Source: Bacillota bacterium
Lineage (GTDB): Bacteria; Bacillota; Bacilli; Bacillales; Cytobacillaceae
Length of the DNA: 23,258 nucleotides
Direction of reading: 5' to 3'
Assembly (NCBI GenBank): GCA_023387295.1
Contig: JAEWIG010000197.1
Location: 1 to 23,258, forward strand
The translations under genes and the position numbers were made by a program. Position 1 is the stretch's first letter. Every line of letters starts with the position of its first letter. The notes beneath the pieces were generated by a model that worked only from the letters and a program-made list of their open reading frames with translations, searched no databases and was not told where the DNA came from. Below, piece by piece: positions 7,728 through 15,156 of the stretch.

Positions 7728-8259
7728 ACGTGAAGATGAATTAATGATCGCCTATCAAAACGGGGATGAAGAAGCGTTAGAAAGCATTTACGTCCTAGTA
7801 AAGCCATCTCTATATGCGTTTATTTTTCGATATTCAAGAGATGAGCAATTGAGCATTGATATTGTACAAGATTCATTTTTAAAGCTTCAGCGCTACAAGC
7901 ACTATTACAAGTCTGAAAAAGGCAGGATAAAATCTTATCTATTTCAAATTGCGTATCGGTTGATGATTGATCGGTTGAACCGAAGGAAAAAATGGCGATC
8001 ACTTCTGCCTTTTCTTACTCCTACAATGAACGAAACGATTCAACACGCTGACCGATTAACGATTCGGGACGCAATTGCAAAGCTTCCTGAAAAACAGCGT
8101 GCAGTTGTTTTGCTTTTTTACTATCATGACATACCTCAGGAGGAGATTGCAGCTATTCTCGATATTCCAAAAGGGACTGTAAAATCTAGGCTGCATAAGG
8201 CGATTCAACTATTAAAGCAAGAATTTGGGGGCGAGAATTTTGAAGCAAGATCCCTTTAA
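7714..8259 (+). CDS. ECF-family RNA polymerase sigma factor
   Basis: A 181-residue group 4 (extracytoplasmic function) sigma factor. Region 2 spans about residues 10-95 (EEALESIYVLVKPSLYAF, QDSFLKLQRY, AYRLMIDRLNRRKKW) and region 4 about 115-172 (RDAIAKLPEKQRAVVLLFYY, then helix-turn-helix IPQEEIAAILDIPKGTVKSRL). There is no sigma-1 or sigma-3 domain. The ATG at 7714 is directly abutted by GGGGAG, so the TTG at 7720, 6 nt away, may be the true start. The gene overlaps a membrane protein gene at each end, the usual pattern for a sigma factor held by a membrane anti-sigma. It could belong near SigY, but I cannot fix the subgroup. The candidate promoter at 7168 suggests autoregulation. Confidence 0.93.
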   Translation: MKLIEREDELMIAYQNGDEEALESIYVLVKPSLYAFIFRYSRDEQLSIDIVQDSFLKLQRYKHYYKSEKGRIKSYLFQIAYRLMIDRLNRRKKWRSLLPFLTPTMNETIQHADRLTIRDAIAKLPEKQRAVVLLFYYHDIPQEEIAAILDIPKGTVKSRLHKAIQLLKQEFGGENFEARSL

Positions 8260-8485
8260 AAAGGAGCATCATCTACGTACGAAGCTTGATGAATATCATG
8301 TGAACATTCCTGACTTCCCGATGAAACCAAGAAAGTGGGAACGAGTCATCCAAGTACTAGCTTCACCCGCAAATGATCCGCTTGAGCCAGTCATTTCAAC
8401 AACGAAAGGCGCGATTGCCTTGAAAGTTTTACCTTTGGCTGGGACAATCGCTATCTCACTTATTCAAGTTTTATTTTTCTTGTAG
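8240..8485 (+). CDS. Small single-pass membrane protein, candidate anti-sigma factor, TTG start
   Basis: An 81-residue product: a charged cytoplasmic part of about 55 residues (starting MKQDPFKKEHHLRTKLDEYH, with WERVIQVLASP) and one C-terminal membrane segment (ALKVLPLAGTIAISLIQVLFFL). It overlaps the sigma gene by 20 nt. Such an arrangement is typical of anti-sigma factors, and size and layout recall YxlC of the B. subtilis sigY operon, but I see no zinc-binding HxxxCxxC motif and the link is inferred from position. Possible starts are TTG at 8225 and TTG at 8240; GGGGGCGAG lies just before the second. Confidence 0.7.
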   Translation: MKQDPFKKEHHLRTKLDEYHVNIPDFPMKPRKWERVIQVLASPANDPLEPVISTTKGAIALKVLPLAGTIAISLIQVLFFL

Positions 8486-8506
8486 ATTTATTTAGAGGAG
8501 AAAAAA

Positions 8507-8587
8507 AGACTATTCCCGTTGCTCTGCCCCCACGGAGTAGACAATAATCCGTTTACTTCATTGGTGGCCATTCTAAGGGAACAGTCT
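8507..8587. terminator. 81-nt stepped hairpin between convergent genes
   Basis: AGACTATTCCC (8507-8517) pairs with GGGAACAGTCT (8577-8587) with one G-T. Inside, CCAC/GTGG and AGTAGAC/GTTTACT pair again around an 8-nt loop. Seven A's precede it on the plus strand, so on the minus strand it ends in TTTTTTT and should terminate the dehydrogenase gene. The plus-strand tail CTCTTTGG is weaker. Confidence 0.7.
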
Positions 8588-8596
8588 CTTTGGTTA

Positions 8597-9628
8597 TTAT
8601 CTATTTAAATAAAAATGGAGTGGATATGTGCGATAGTGTGCAGTCGGCATTTTTTCGGTCGTATAGAAGCCAGATGGTGCTTGAATTAGATCTGGAATTC
8701 TATTAACAACAGTAGCACAAGTTAATTCTACCGTTGCTGGATTAGAAATTTTCACAACTGTTTCTGGTTCACCTTGAATGATCCAATCGTTACAATCCGT
8801 CTCACCCTCAGAGTATACCTTTCCGATACATTCACTTACAATCACCGGTCCTTGATGTGTCACCGTCGTTACGACAGCTGACATTCCAGTCGCATGTCCA
8901 GCAGGAATCGTTTTCCCTAATGTTTCTGAATATAAATCTTCATCATGTGTCATCGGGACTAATTGCTGATTTTGTGATTTAATTGTCCAACCAAATTGCG
9001 AGCATAGCCATTCATTTGAATTTCTCATGAAGGATGGAAGGTCATTATTGCTTGCAATTTCTTTTTCAAACTCTTCTAATGATAAACCCGACCCGTGCAC
9101 CTCTGCTAAAGCAATTCCATAGTGCTCAACATTATAGCTCGATTTACCTTCAATTCGAATAATATTATGGGAGGAACCAGCTAAAGTCGTAATTAAGTTA
9201 CCCCAGAAAACATCCTGATAGCCTGTACCCGTTAAAGTACAATTGTTATCTTTGGCAAGACGGTCTAAACGATTCGTCATTTCTGGTGAAGTTGTCCATG
9301 GATAAAAAGCTTCTTCACAAGTCGTAATCGCATTTACTCCGTGACGGGCAGCTAACTCAAAAGCGTCCATTGTGTCAGACATTAAACTTTTTGTCATAAT
9401 GATACATACATCAGCATCTGTTTCTTGAAAAACTTGCTCAGCGTCACTTCTTATTGGGACATTTAGTTTTAGATCCAATCCTGCTACTTCGCCTACATCC
9501 TTACCAACAAGAGCTGGATTTGCATCAATTGCTCCAACAATTTCTGCTCCCTTTTCATACAAATATCGCAAGCTTATCATACCCATTTTTCCACAGCCAT
9601 ACTGAATAACACGAACTTTTTCTAACAT
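8597..9628 (-). CDS. 2,4-diaminopentanoate dehydrogenase-like NAD(P)-dependent oxidoreductase
   Basis: The 343-residue product has an N-terminal Rossmann nucleotide-binding site (YGCGKMG near residues 10-16, then a beta strand ending in AIDANPALVGKDVGE) and the dihydrodipicolinate-reductase-like fold of the 2,4-diaminopentanoate dehydrogenase (Ord) family, including CEEAFYPW and GTGYQDVFWG. In clostridia this enzyme deaminates (2R,4S)-2,4-diaminopentanoate in ornithine oxidation. The partner genes of that pathway (ornithine aminomutase OraS/OraE, thiolase OrtA/OrtB) are not in this window, so the real substrate here is unknown; other amino-acid or diamine substrates are possible. ATG 9628 has GGAGGG 8 nt upstream. 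A MerR-family regulator lies upstream on the same strand, and a T-tailed hairpin follows the stop. Confidence 0.8.
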   Translation of the reverse strand: MLEKVRVIQYGCGKMGMISLRYLYEKGAEIVGAIDANPALVGKDVGEVAGLDLKLNVPIRSDAEQVFQETDADVCIIMTKSLMSDTMDAFELAARHGVNAITTCEEAFYPWTTSPEMTNRLDRLAKDNNCTLTGTGYQDVFWGNLITTLAGSSHNIIRIEGKSSYNVEHYGIALAEVHGSGLSLEEFEKEIASNNDLPSFMRNSNEWLCSQFGWTIKSQNQQLVPMTHDEDLYSETLGKTIPAGHATGMSAVVTTVTHQGPVIVSECIGKVYSEGETDCNDWIIQGEPETVVKISNPATVELTCATVVNRIPDLIQAPSGFYTTEKMPTAHYRTYPLHFYLNR

Positions 9629-9674
9629 CCTGATCCCTCCAAGTTTGCTCAGTATTTCACATAAATGTATGTAT

Positions 9675-9703
9675 TGAATAAAACTCTACAATCAAATTGT
9701 AAA
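9675..9703 (-). promoter_or_regulatory. Candidate promoter with dyad operator for the dehydrogenase gene
   Basis: On the minus strand, TTTACA (9698-9703) is followed after 17 nt by TATTCA (9675-9680). The perfect dyad TACAAT-CAA-ATTGTA (9687-9701) overlaps the -35 and spacer, where MerR-family regulators bind. The MerR-type gene just upstream is the obvious candidate to bind it; this is inferred. Confidence 0.4.
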
Positions 9704-9734
9704 CCCTATAGCAACAATAGGATCAAGGACTATT

Positions 9735-10568
9735 TTATTTTTTCACAGGAATTTGCAGTCGCATAATCATTTGGCGTTCATTACGTATCCAATCTGGCAA
9801 TTCAAAAATAACTTCGCAAATATAATCCCCGACAATTTCAAGACCATGCTCGTTTATGTAATCAACAAGTTTAAAAGCATATTCTTTTTCTTTGGAAAAA
9901 TCATCACAATAAATGGACACATAATTATGTGAAGGTATTCGTTCAATTCCTTTAAGATCAACATAATGGTTATCAACAAACATAAAGATCTCTGTAGAGG
10001 TTAATTTTCGTTGTTTAATGGTTTCCACTCGAGTAATTGTTCCTACATTACAGAAATTAAAAGTAGGGAATTGGTGAATAATTGCCTGCTTTCGTAGCTC
10101 TCTTAAAATATATTCATATGTTTCTAGTTCATCTTCATAAATATCTTGATTTCCGTTATAACAGTATATATTTCTCTCTGGGAAAAAGCTCTCCTCAACT
10201 ACACCCATTTTAGTAATTTGCCTACATTCATTATAATTTTCTCGGGCTACCTCAAGCGTCCTTTTCATCTCCTTTAGCTCATTCACCTTTTGTTCAATTC
10301 GGATAAATTGTTCATCGATCAGGTGAGGAAGCAAATAGGCATCCCTTTCTACAAATAGTTCCTTCATTTCTCGCAATGTAAATCCCATATACTTTAAATA
10401 TTTTATAAAATCTAGACATGCACATTGCTTTATCGTGTAATAACGATAATTTGTTACCGGATCCGTATAGTTAGGTGAAAGAAGGCCAATTTTATCATAA
10501 TGATGCAAAGTTTGAACTGAAACATTGTTTAGCACCGCCATTTGTCCAATTGAAATCTTCTTTAGCAT
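9735..10568 (-). CDS. MerR-family transcriptional regulator with GyrI-like effector domain
   Basis: A 277-residue protein with a MerR winged helix-turn-helix at about 1-75 (ISIGQMAVLNNVSVQTLHHY, then RYYTIKQCACLDFIKYLKYMGF), a dimerisation helix at about 80-118 (EQKVNELKEMKRTLEVARENY), and a C-terminal domain from about 125 resembling the GyrI/BmrR-type small-molecule-binding fold (EIFMFVDNHYVD, YVSIYCDDFSKEKEYAFKLV, DYICEVIFELPDW). BmrR-like proteins activate transporters or enzymes on binding hydrophobic or cationic ligands. ATG 10568 has AGGAGG about 7 nt upstream. The dehydrogenase gene follows 106 nt downstream, preceded by an operator-like dyad. The ligand cannot be deduced. Confidence 0.9.
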   Translation of the reverse strand: MLKKISIGQMAVLNNVSVQTLHHYDKIGLLSPNYTDPVTNYRYYTIKQCACLDFIKYLKYMGFTLREMKELFVERDAYLLPHLIDEQFIRIEQKVNELKEMKRTLEVARENYNECRQITKMGVVEESFFPERNIYCYNGNQDIYEDELETYEYILRELRKQAIIHQFPTFNFCNVGTITRVETIKQRKLTSTEIFMFVDNHYVDLKGIERIPSHNYVSIYCDDFSKEKEYAFKLVDYINEHGLEIVGDYICEVIFELPDWIRNERQMIMRLQIPVKK

Positions 10569-10624
10569 ATTTATGCCTCCTGCTTCGTTGATTCCTTGCG
10601 TTGAGATGACTTTATTTAAAGAAA

Positions 10625-10642
10625 GAGCCTAAAAACAGGCTC
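10625..10642 (-). terminator. Short intrinsic terminator
   Basis: GAGCCT (10625-10630) and AGGCTC (10637-10642) form a perfect 6-bp stem with a 6-nt loop. On the minus strand it is followed by TTTCTTT. It lies just upstream of the MerR gene and would insulate it from readthrough. Confidence 0.55.
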
Positions 10643-10791
10643 CTTCATAATCGATTCATATTATTAAATATTTATATCTTTGGACATTAAAGATAAATCA
10701 CCAATATTTTCATAATAACATACATTCACTTGTCTTTAATTTTAGATAGTAAAGAAATCGACTTTTTAGATATTACCCTAATAAAAAACAT

Positions 10792-10827
10792 AAGAGCCTT
10801 ACTAATTTAAAATATAGCAAGGCTCTT
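10792..10827 (-). terminator. Intrinsic terminator of the 152-residue protein gene
   Basis: AAGAGCCTT (10792-10800) pairs perfectly with AAGGCTCTT (10819-10827) around an 18-nt loop. On the minus strand ATGTTTTTTA follows. It lies about 100 nt past the stop codon at 10929. Confidence 0.65.
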
Positions 10828-10928
10828 TAAAGTCGTTTCATTTCTATCCAATTAAATGTGTTTACACTCAAAAATTAATAAAAAAGTTGTTTAATTCTTG
10901 TTCAACTTAAATAACCTTATAATAAAAA

Positions 10929-11387
10929 CTATTTTTCGAAACGGGATTTGTCATAGTTATAAGGAATACTTGTACCCACAACAACATCCTCAATTTTCTC
11001 AATAATTAGCCAATCATCCATATTTCCTTGATGATCAAATTCAAGTGGTGTAATTTCCTCAACACTAGTAAACGCCACTAAACAAAGACATTTTTTATGC
11101 CAACGTTGCTTTTGTTTTTCTGACAATACAAGTTTTATTTGATTTTTTTCTAATATTTCTGTGATTTCATCGTCTGTTAACTTTACATAATTTTGAACAC
11201 TTTCTACTACCGCTTTAGCTGATATAAGCTTTGTTCCTTTTTCCATAAAGTAAAGTGTCTCACCATTAAATACTCTACTATGTGGAATTTTCCTGCCTGC
11301 TGCACCTCTTACAACCATAGATTTCGAACCATTGAGTATTTTTGATAGTACTTTTTCTTTATTATCGCAATAAACTAAATGTTCCAA
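10929..11387 (-). CDS. Uncharacterised protein, possibly PUA/ASCH-like
   Basis: I do not recognise this gene firmly. From TTG at 11387 it encodes 152 residues (MEHLVYCDNKEKVLSKILNG...) with no signal peptide or membrane segment. The block SKSMVVRGAAGRKIPHSRVFNG followed by ETLYFMEKG and LISAKAVVESV resembles the beta-barrel core of PUA-superfamily (ASCH/EVE) nucleic-acid-binding domains, where a 'G-x-x-hydrophobic-Y-F' turn and a modified-base or RNA-binding pocket are usual; this is fold-level guesswork. The frame extends to a GTG at 11405, but GGGAGGA at 11403-11397 is the likely ribosome binding site and favours the TTG 9 nt on. It appears to be a single-gene unit with a terminator at 10792-10827. 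Confidence 0.7.
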   Translation of the reverse strand: MEHLVYCDNKEKVLSKILNGSKSMVVRGAAGRKIPHSRVFNGETLYFMEKGTKLISAKAVVESVQNYVKLTDDEITEILEKNQIKLVLSEKQKQRWHKKCLCLVAFTSVEEITPLEFDHQGNMDDWLIIEKIEDVVVGTSIPYNYDKSRFEK

Positions 11388-11909
11388 AGCTAATATTCCT
11401 CCCACCTCAATTTTATTACTATATATTAACCTATTAATAGCTTAAACTTTATTTTTGTCCTAAAAGAGTCTAACTATTTAATAATTTGTGAATTTATAAA
11501 ACAACAGACTTATTGTCATACTTTTTCATTTCACCTACCGAGGAATGGGACAATTTCATCTTATCATGAGGTTTTCTTATTTCTTATTTCTTATTTTCTT
11601 TATTTGCTTGCAGATTTCGAATAAGAAATAAAACTTCCTCAATTATATTTCAATAATAATTTAATTTACAATTTGGATCCTCATAAAAACATTTCAGTCG
11701 AAGGTACGGCAGTAGGACTTAAAATTTATCCTGAAGTTACAAAAAGGGTAAAGCTTTTTATTAGGCTTTACCCTTTCTTTCATTTTTTAGTTGTAGTAAA
11801 AAGGGCTGAAAAAAATTACGGCGTTATTCTTTCGTTTATTTCATAATAAGGACTGAATTATTCCAGGGGATTTTGAAAACATTCCGGTTAATTAAGAAAA
11901 ATTAGAAGA
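11388..11909. other. Gene-free stretch downstream of minJ
   Basis: AT-rich. It contains a tandem TTTCTTA-type run (11574-11595), an inverted repeat TTATTTCTTATT (11584-11595) / AATAAGAAATAA (11620-11631), and the minJ terminator at 11743-11776. A 73-codon frame without start or ribosome binding site (11625-11843, plus) could be a gene remnant but runs through the terminator; I do not call it. Confidence 0.55.
11743..11776 (-). terminator. Strong intrinsic terminator, probably of minJ
   Basis: AAAGGGTAAAGC (11743-11754) pairs perfectly with GCTTTACCCTTT (11765-11776) around a 10-nt loop. Minus-strand tail TTTTTG, plus-strand tail CTTTC, so it can work in both directions. It lies about 130 nt after the minJ stop. 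Confidence 0.8.
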
Positions 11910-13103
11910 TCAAACAGCCTCATTCCCCTTTTTCAGCTCATCCTGTACGAATAAAATCCCCAATTCATGATGATCACCCTCGAATAAGGCGCGCTGTGCG
12001 AAGCGTACTTCCCCATTCACATCCAGAACCTCGAGCTTACAATGTGCCCGATTTTTCAATAGTGCTTCATAAAAGCTTTTTTTATCATGAACTTGTATTC
12101 CGTTTACCTTTGTAATCAGCTCCCCAATCTGTAAAGCCATATGATTTGCAGGTGAGCCAGGGATAATTCCAAGAATCATCACACCATGATTTCTTTTTGA
12201 AAAATAAAACGGCAGGTTTTCTTCATTTATTCTATGCTTTAATGTGATAACCTCTCGTCCGATAATAGCAAGCGTAACAACAGCAATCGATACAAGCGGA
12301 GACCAATACCCAGAAATGGATAGAAGCATCACGATAATCCCGAGTACGATAACCCTTTTTCCAACCGATTTGATTGTATCTATCGGTAGCATGCCTTGAA
12401 TTTGCTGGTAGAAGCCTATTGCAAATGGAACCAGTATAATCGAATATGTTTCACCCGCTACCGAGAAAATCGGCCACCATTCGAATAACGGCTGTAATGC
12501 GTCACCAGGAATGACAAGAAACATGGGAAGCAGCCAAACCCGTTTCACTTCATGTGCTCCAACAATTTGGCCACGTTTACTTTTTATTAGCTTAGGCGAC
12601 GTTCCTTTCCTTCCATTTTTGAAAATAAGAATACCCTCTCCGATTAGGAGAAGAGCTAGGAGAACGGCGATGGAAGGAAAGATTGTTTGCTCCGAACTAG
12701 CGACAGATGTAAACATTGAAGGCAGCGGCCATTGCTGATCAACCGCAAATATTGTTGCAAAAAAAGCAAAGCCTAATGTATAAGCCGGTGCCATCCATCT
12801 TACCTTTGTCGTAAAACTCCATAAAAACGTAAAGGCAGCTGTAAAAAGAAGCGTTTCAATTGGGATGACAAGTCCTGCAATGATCGAAATGAGCGACAAG
12901 CAAAGTCCAATTAATAACCCTAACGGAAGAAGCTGCCTTAGCTCGAAATAAGCATTTTCAGCGCGCACATGGAAATTTTTCCTTTCCCGTTTTACACGTG
13001 AAACACCTAATATTGCAGCGATAAAGAAAAGATAATAAAATACCGGATGGAGAAAAAGCATACCCACCCCTTTTAATAGTTCAATCAGCCATTCTTGAGC
13101 CAC
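11910..13103 (-). CDS. minJ: MinJ, PDZ-containing cell-division topology protein
   Basis: MinJ is the membrane bridge that links DivIVA at the poles and septum to MinD, and so restrains division to midcell; it also affects swarming in B. subtilis. The product has an N-terminal WLIELLKGVGMLFLHPVFYY segment, several further membrane segments up to about residue 285, then a C-terminal PDZ domain (GVMILGIIPGSPANHMALQIGE, ITKVNGIQV). TTG 13115 and GTG 13112 are open upstream, but GTG 13103 gives 397 residues, the length I recall for B. subtilis MinJ, with the N-terminus in register and TGGTGG 5 nt ahead. In B. subtilis swrA lies between ctpB and minJ; no swrA frame is present here. Confidence 0.93.
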   Translation of the reverse strand: MAQEWLIELLKGVGMLFLHPVFYYLFFIAAILGVSRVKRERKNFHVRAENAYFELRQLLPLGLLIGLCLSLISIIAGLVIPIETLLFTAAFTFLWSFTTKVRWMAPAYTLGFAFFATIFAVDQQWPLPSMFTSVASSEQTIFPSIAVLLALLLIGEGILIFKNGRKGTSPKLIKSKRGQIVGAHEVKRVWLLPMFLVIPGDALQPLFEWWPIFSVAGETYSIILVPFAIGFYQQIQGMLPIDTIKSVGKRVIVLGIIVMLLSISGYWSPLVSIAVVTLAIIGREVITLKHRINEENLPFYFSKRNHGVMILGIIPGSPANHMALQIGELITKVNGIQVHDKKSFYEALLKNRAHCKLEVLDVNGEVRFAQRALFEGDHHELGILFVQDELKKGNEAV

Positions 13104-13262
13104 CCGTGCCACCAACCTTTAATAAGTTCACTATTAGTAAAACTTTGCCTTCATTATGTCCTTTCGGTGAATGGCAGAGTTTTCTTATGCAATCTATTAC
13201 TCTTTATTCTATCAAAATGTCAACCTAAAGCCTATGGCTATCTATTTGAAAAACAAAAATAA

Positions 13263-13283
13263 CAGGAAGAACGGCTCTTCCTG
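13263..13283 (-). terminator. Intrinsic terminator downstream of ctpB
   Basis: CAGGAAGA (13263-13270) pairs perfectly with TCTTCCTG (13276-13283) around a 5-nt loop. On the minus strand it runs into TTATTTTTGTTTTT. It lies about 155 nt past the ctpB stop, beyond the palindrome pair at 13352-13436. Confidence 0.75.
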
Positions 13284-13351
13284 CTACTAAATATATTTCT
13301 TATTAAATTCAACTACTCAATGTCCACCCCACACGTACAAAACCACCCAAC

Positions 13352-13436
13352 TGTCCACGACCGGTGCCAGGCACCGTCGGTGGACACTTTGGGCGATCTG
13401 TCCACGGGTGGTGCCCATGGGTGGTGCCTGGCACCA
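13352..13436. repeat. Tandem GTGCCTGGCAC-type palindromes at the ctpB 3' end
   Basis: Unit 1 (13352-13387) is a 36-bp palindrome: TGTCCAC ... GGTGCCAGGCACC (13363-13375) ... GTGGACA. Unit 2 repeats TGTCCAC (13400-13406), then carries GGGTGGTGCC twice and ends in GGTGCCTGGCACC (13424-13436). Another TGTCCAC starts at 13321. The unit ends 3 nt from the ctpB stop codon. The cores match the hairpin at 174-290. They look like REP-type dispersed repeats; no transposase gene is in the window. Confidence 0.8.
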
Positions 13437-13439
13437 GAG

Positions 13440-14882
13440 TTAGCGTGTGACAATTCGGAGTGCGGTTTGGAGTTGGAGGTCGTTTTTCTCTTTTTTCATT
13501 TCAGCTCGAACAGCTTCCTGGAGGGCTGCGGCTGTTTTCCCGTCGATGGTTCCGCTCGGCTCTAGTCCTGTTTGCTGTTGGAAGGCTCTAACGGCAAACA
13601 TCGTGGATTCACTGAAATAACCGTCCTTTCTTCCTGGTGAGTAACCGAGTGCAGCCAAAATTTCTTGTGCATTTTTCACTTGCTCATTATTCGTATCTAT
13701 CATTAATACTTCTTCAATCTGGAGGGGATGAGTGTTGAAAATCTCTGCCTTCTTCACTTCAATCGTTGGTTTAATTCCCTCCTTATGAATCCAGTTGCCG
13801 TTAGGAGTCAACCACTTGTACAACGTCAATTTAATATTGCTTCCATCCCCCATCGAAACAGGCAGCTGAACGGTTCCTTTTCCATATGTTGTTTCCCCAA
13901 TCACAGGATAGTCCTGGGCTTCACTTAACGCCCCAGCTAAAATTTCGGAAGCAGATGCACTCCCCTTATCGGCAAGTACCACAATTGGGTATTCCTTTGC
14001 TTTCGTTAAATTAGAAAAATAGCGTTTCTTTTCACCATTACGGCTTTCAATCTGAATATAAGGGCTCTCTTTTGTGACAAACTCCTTTAAAATATCCTGC
14101 ACGGACTCGAGAAATCCGCCAGGGTTTCCCCGCACATCAATAATTAACCCATCCATCCTTTTCTTTTCTAATCCATTTAATGCCTCGAAAAATTCCTTTG
14201 CTGTATTTTCGGCAAACGATGAAATTTCTATATAGCCAATATCCTCCCCATTATGACTTTTTAACTCAGAATGGACGGTAATTTGCGGGATTTCATCTCG
14301 CTTCACTTCAACTTTAAAAGGTTTCGTCAATCCTTGACGAACAATTTCTAACTCTACCTTCGTCCCTTTCTTTCCTCTAATTTTTAAGGTTGCCTCATAT
14401 AAATCTAAGCCCTCGATTTTTTCACCATCGACCTTTAGAATATGATCACGAGGCTTTAAACCTGCTTTCTCCGCTGGTGAATTTTTAAAAGGGGAAACGA
14501 TAATGACCTTGCCCTCCTCCATGCTCACCTCAGCCCCGATCCCTTCAAAAGAAGACTCAAGCGCTTCATTGAATAGCTTCACTGTTTCCTTGTCCATGTA
14601 TTCGGAATTAGGATCAGCTAGCGTTGCAAGCATTCCTTGTATCGCACCCTCAATAAGCTGATTCTCGTCCACTTTTTCAACATAGCTATTTAAGATTAAA
14701 TTGTATGCTTGCTGTACCTTCTCTAAATTTTCTGATTGGACCGGCTCCTCAAGGGTAGTTATTTCACCAAGCTCAAACCTTACATCCTCCTCCTTATTGA
14801 GCCATTGGAACCCCAAAAATGCCCCGCCAGCCCCAGTCAATAAAGAAATAATTATCAAGAACGCGATCCATCTTTTCTTCAT
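13440..14882 (-). CDS. ctpB: Carboxy-terminal processing serine protease CtpB (S41A)
   Basis: In B. subtilis CtpB is secreted into the space around the forespore and cleaves SpoIVFA to help activate pro-sigma-K processing. The product has 480 residues, the B. subtilis length. Order of parts: an N-terminal signal or anchor helix (WIAFLIIISLLTGAGGAFLG, 5-24), a PDZ domain at about 100-185 (SFEGIGAEVS, SPAEKAGLKPRD), the S41 protease core with the Ser-Lys pair Ser310 (in KGSASASE) and Lys335 (in TYGKG), plus Gln339, and a C-terminal peptidoglycan-binding-like domain at about 398-460 (AQEILAALGYSPG, DGYFSEST, AFQQQTGL). All catalytic residues are intact. AGAGGAGA immediately precedes the ATG. A REP-like palindrome abuts the stop codon. 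Confidence 0.96.
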   Translation of the reverse strand: MKKRWIAFLIIISLLTGAGGAFLGFQWLNKEEDVRFELGEITTLEEPVQSENLEKVQQAYNLILNSYVEKVDENQLIEGAIQGMLATLADPNSEYMDKETVKLFNEALESSFEGIGAEVSMEEGKVIIVSPFKNSPAEKAGLKPRDHILKVDGEKIEGLDLYEATLKIRGKKGTKVELEIVRQGLTKPFKVEVKRDEIPQITVHSELKSHNGEDIGYIEISSFAENTAKEFFEALNGLEKKRMDGLIIDVRGNPGGFLESVQDILKEFVTKESPYIQIESRNGEKKRYFSNLTKAKEYPIVVLADKGSASASEILAGALSEAQDYPVIGETTYGKGTVQLPVSMGDGSNIKLTLYKWLTPNGNWIHKEGIKPTIEVKKAEIFNTHPLQIEEVLMIDTNNEQVKNAQEILAALGYSPGRKDGYFSESTMFAVRAFQQQTGLEPSGTIDGKTAAALQEAVRAEMKKEKNDLQLQTALRIVTR

Positions 14883-15010
14883 TCTCCTCTTCCCTTCTCA
14901 TGGCAAAATGGCTATTTTCTCTGTTCTGTAATCATAGCTTCTTTTCCTCTATTCATACCTTAAAAGTTGATTAAGCTCGTGTTATTTACTAAAACTCCTA
15001 CTAGCTAAAA

Positions 15011-15043
15011 AAAGACACCCCACAAAGGAAATGGGATGTCTTT
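15011..15043 (-). terminator. Intrinsic terminator of the DUF364 gene
   Basis: AAAGACACCCCA (15011-15022) pairs at 11 of 12 positions with TGGGATGTCTTT (15032-15043), 9-nt loop. The minus-strand tail is TTTTTTTAGC. It lies about 115 nt past the stop at 15157. Confidence 0.8.
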
Positions 15044-15156
15044 GTTGTTAAAATATATGATTGTTCAGGACGAGGTATGCAGGTAAAAAATTATACTCAA
15101 ATGTGAAGCACATAATGAAAGCCGGACTCTTAAACGTTAGCATAATCTACAGCACT

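Larger units (their letters stand above)
10569..10928. other. Gene-free stretch with two minus-strand terminators
   Basis: AT-rich sequence between the MerR gene and the next minus-strand gene. It holds the AGGAGG site of the MerR gene and hairpins at 10625-10642 and 10792-10827. I see no coding frame or RNA in the 150 nt between the two hairpins. Confidence 0.6.

Noticed and set aside
9705..9721. Small CCTAT/ATAGG hairpin between the MerR and dehydrogenase genes
   Set aside because: Only 5 bp and no T-tract; too weak to call a terminator.
11625..11843. 73-codon plus-strand frame with a protein-like piece (VEGTAVGLKIYPEVTKRVK)
   Set aside because: No start codon with a ribosome binding site, and it reads straight through the strong terminator at 11743-11776. 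At best the tail of a lost gene; not enough to call a pseudogene.
13320..13565. 81-codon plus-strand frame over the ctpB end and palindromes
   Set aside because: Antisense to the ctpB 3' end and composed largely of the palindromic repeats.
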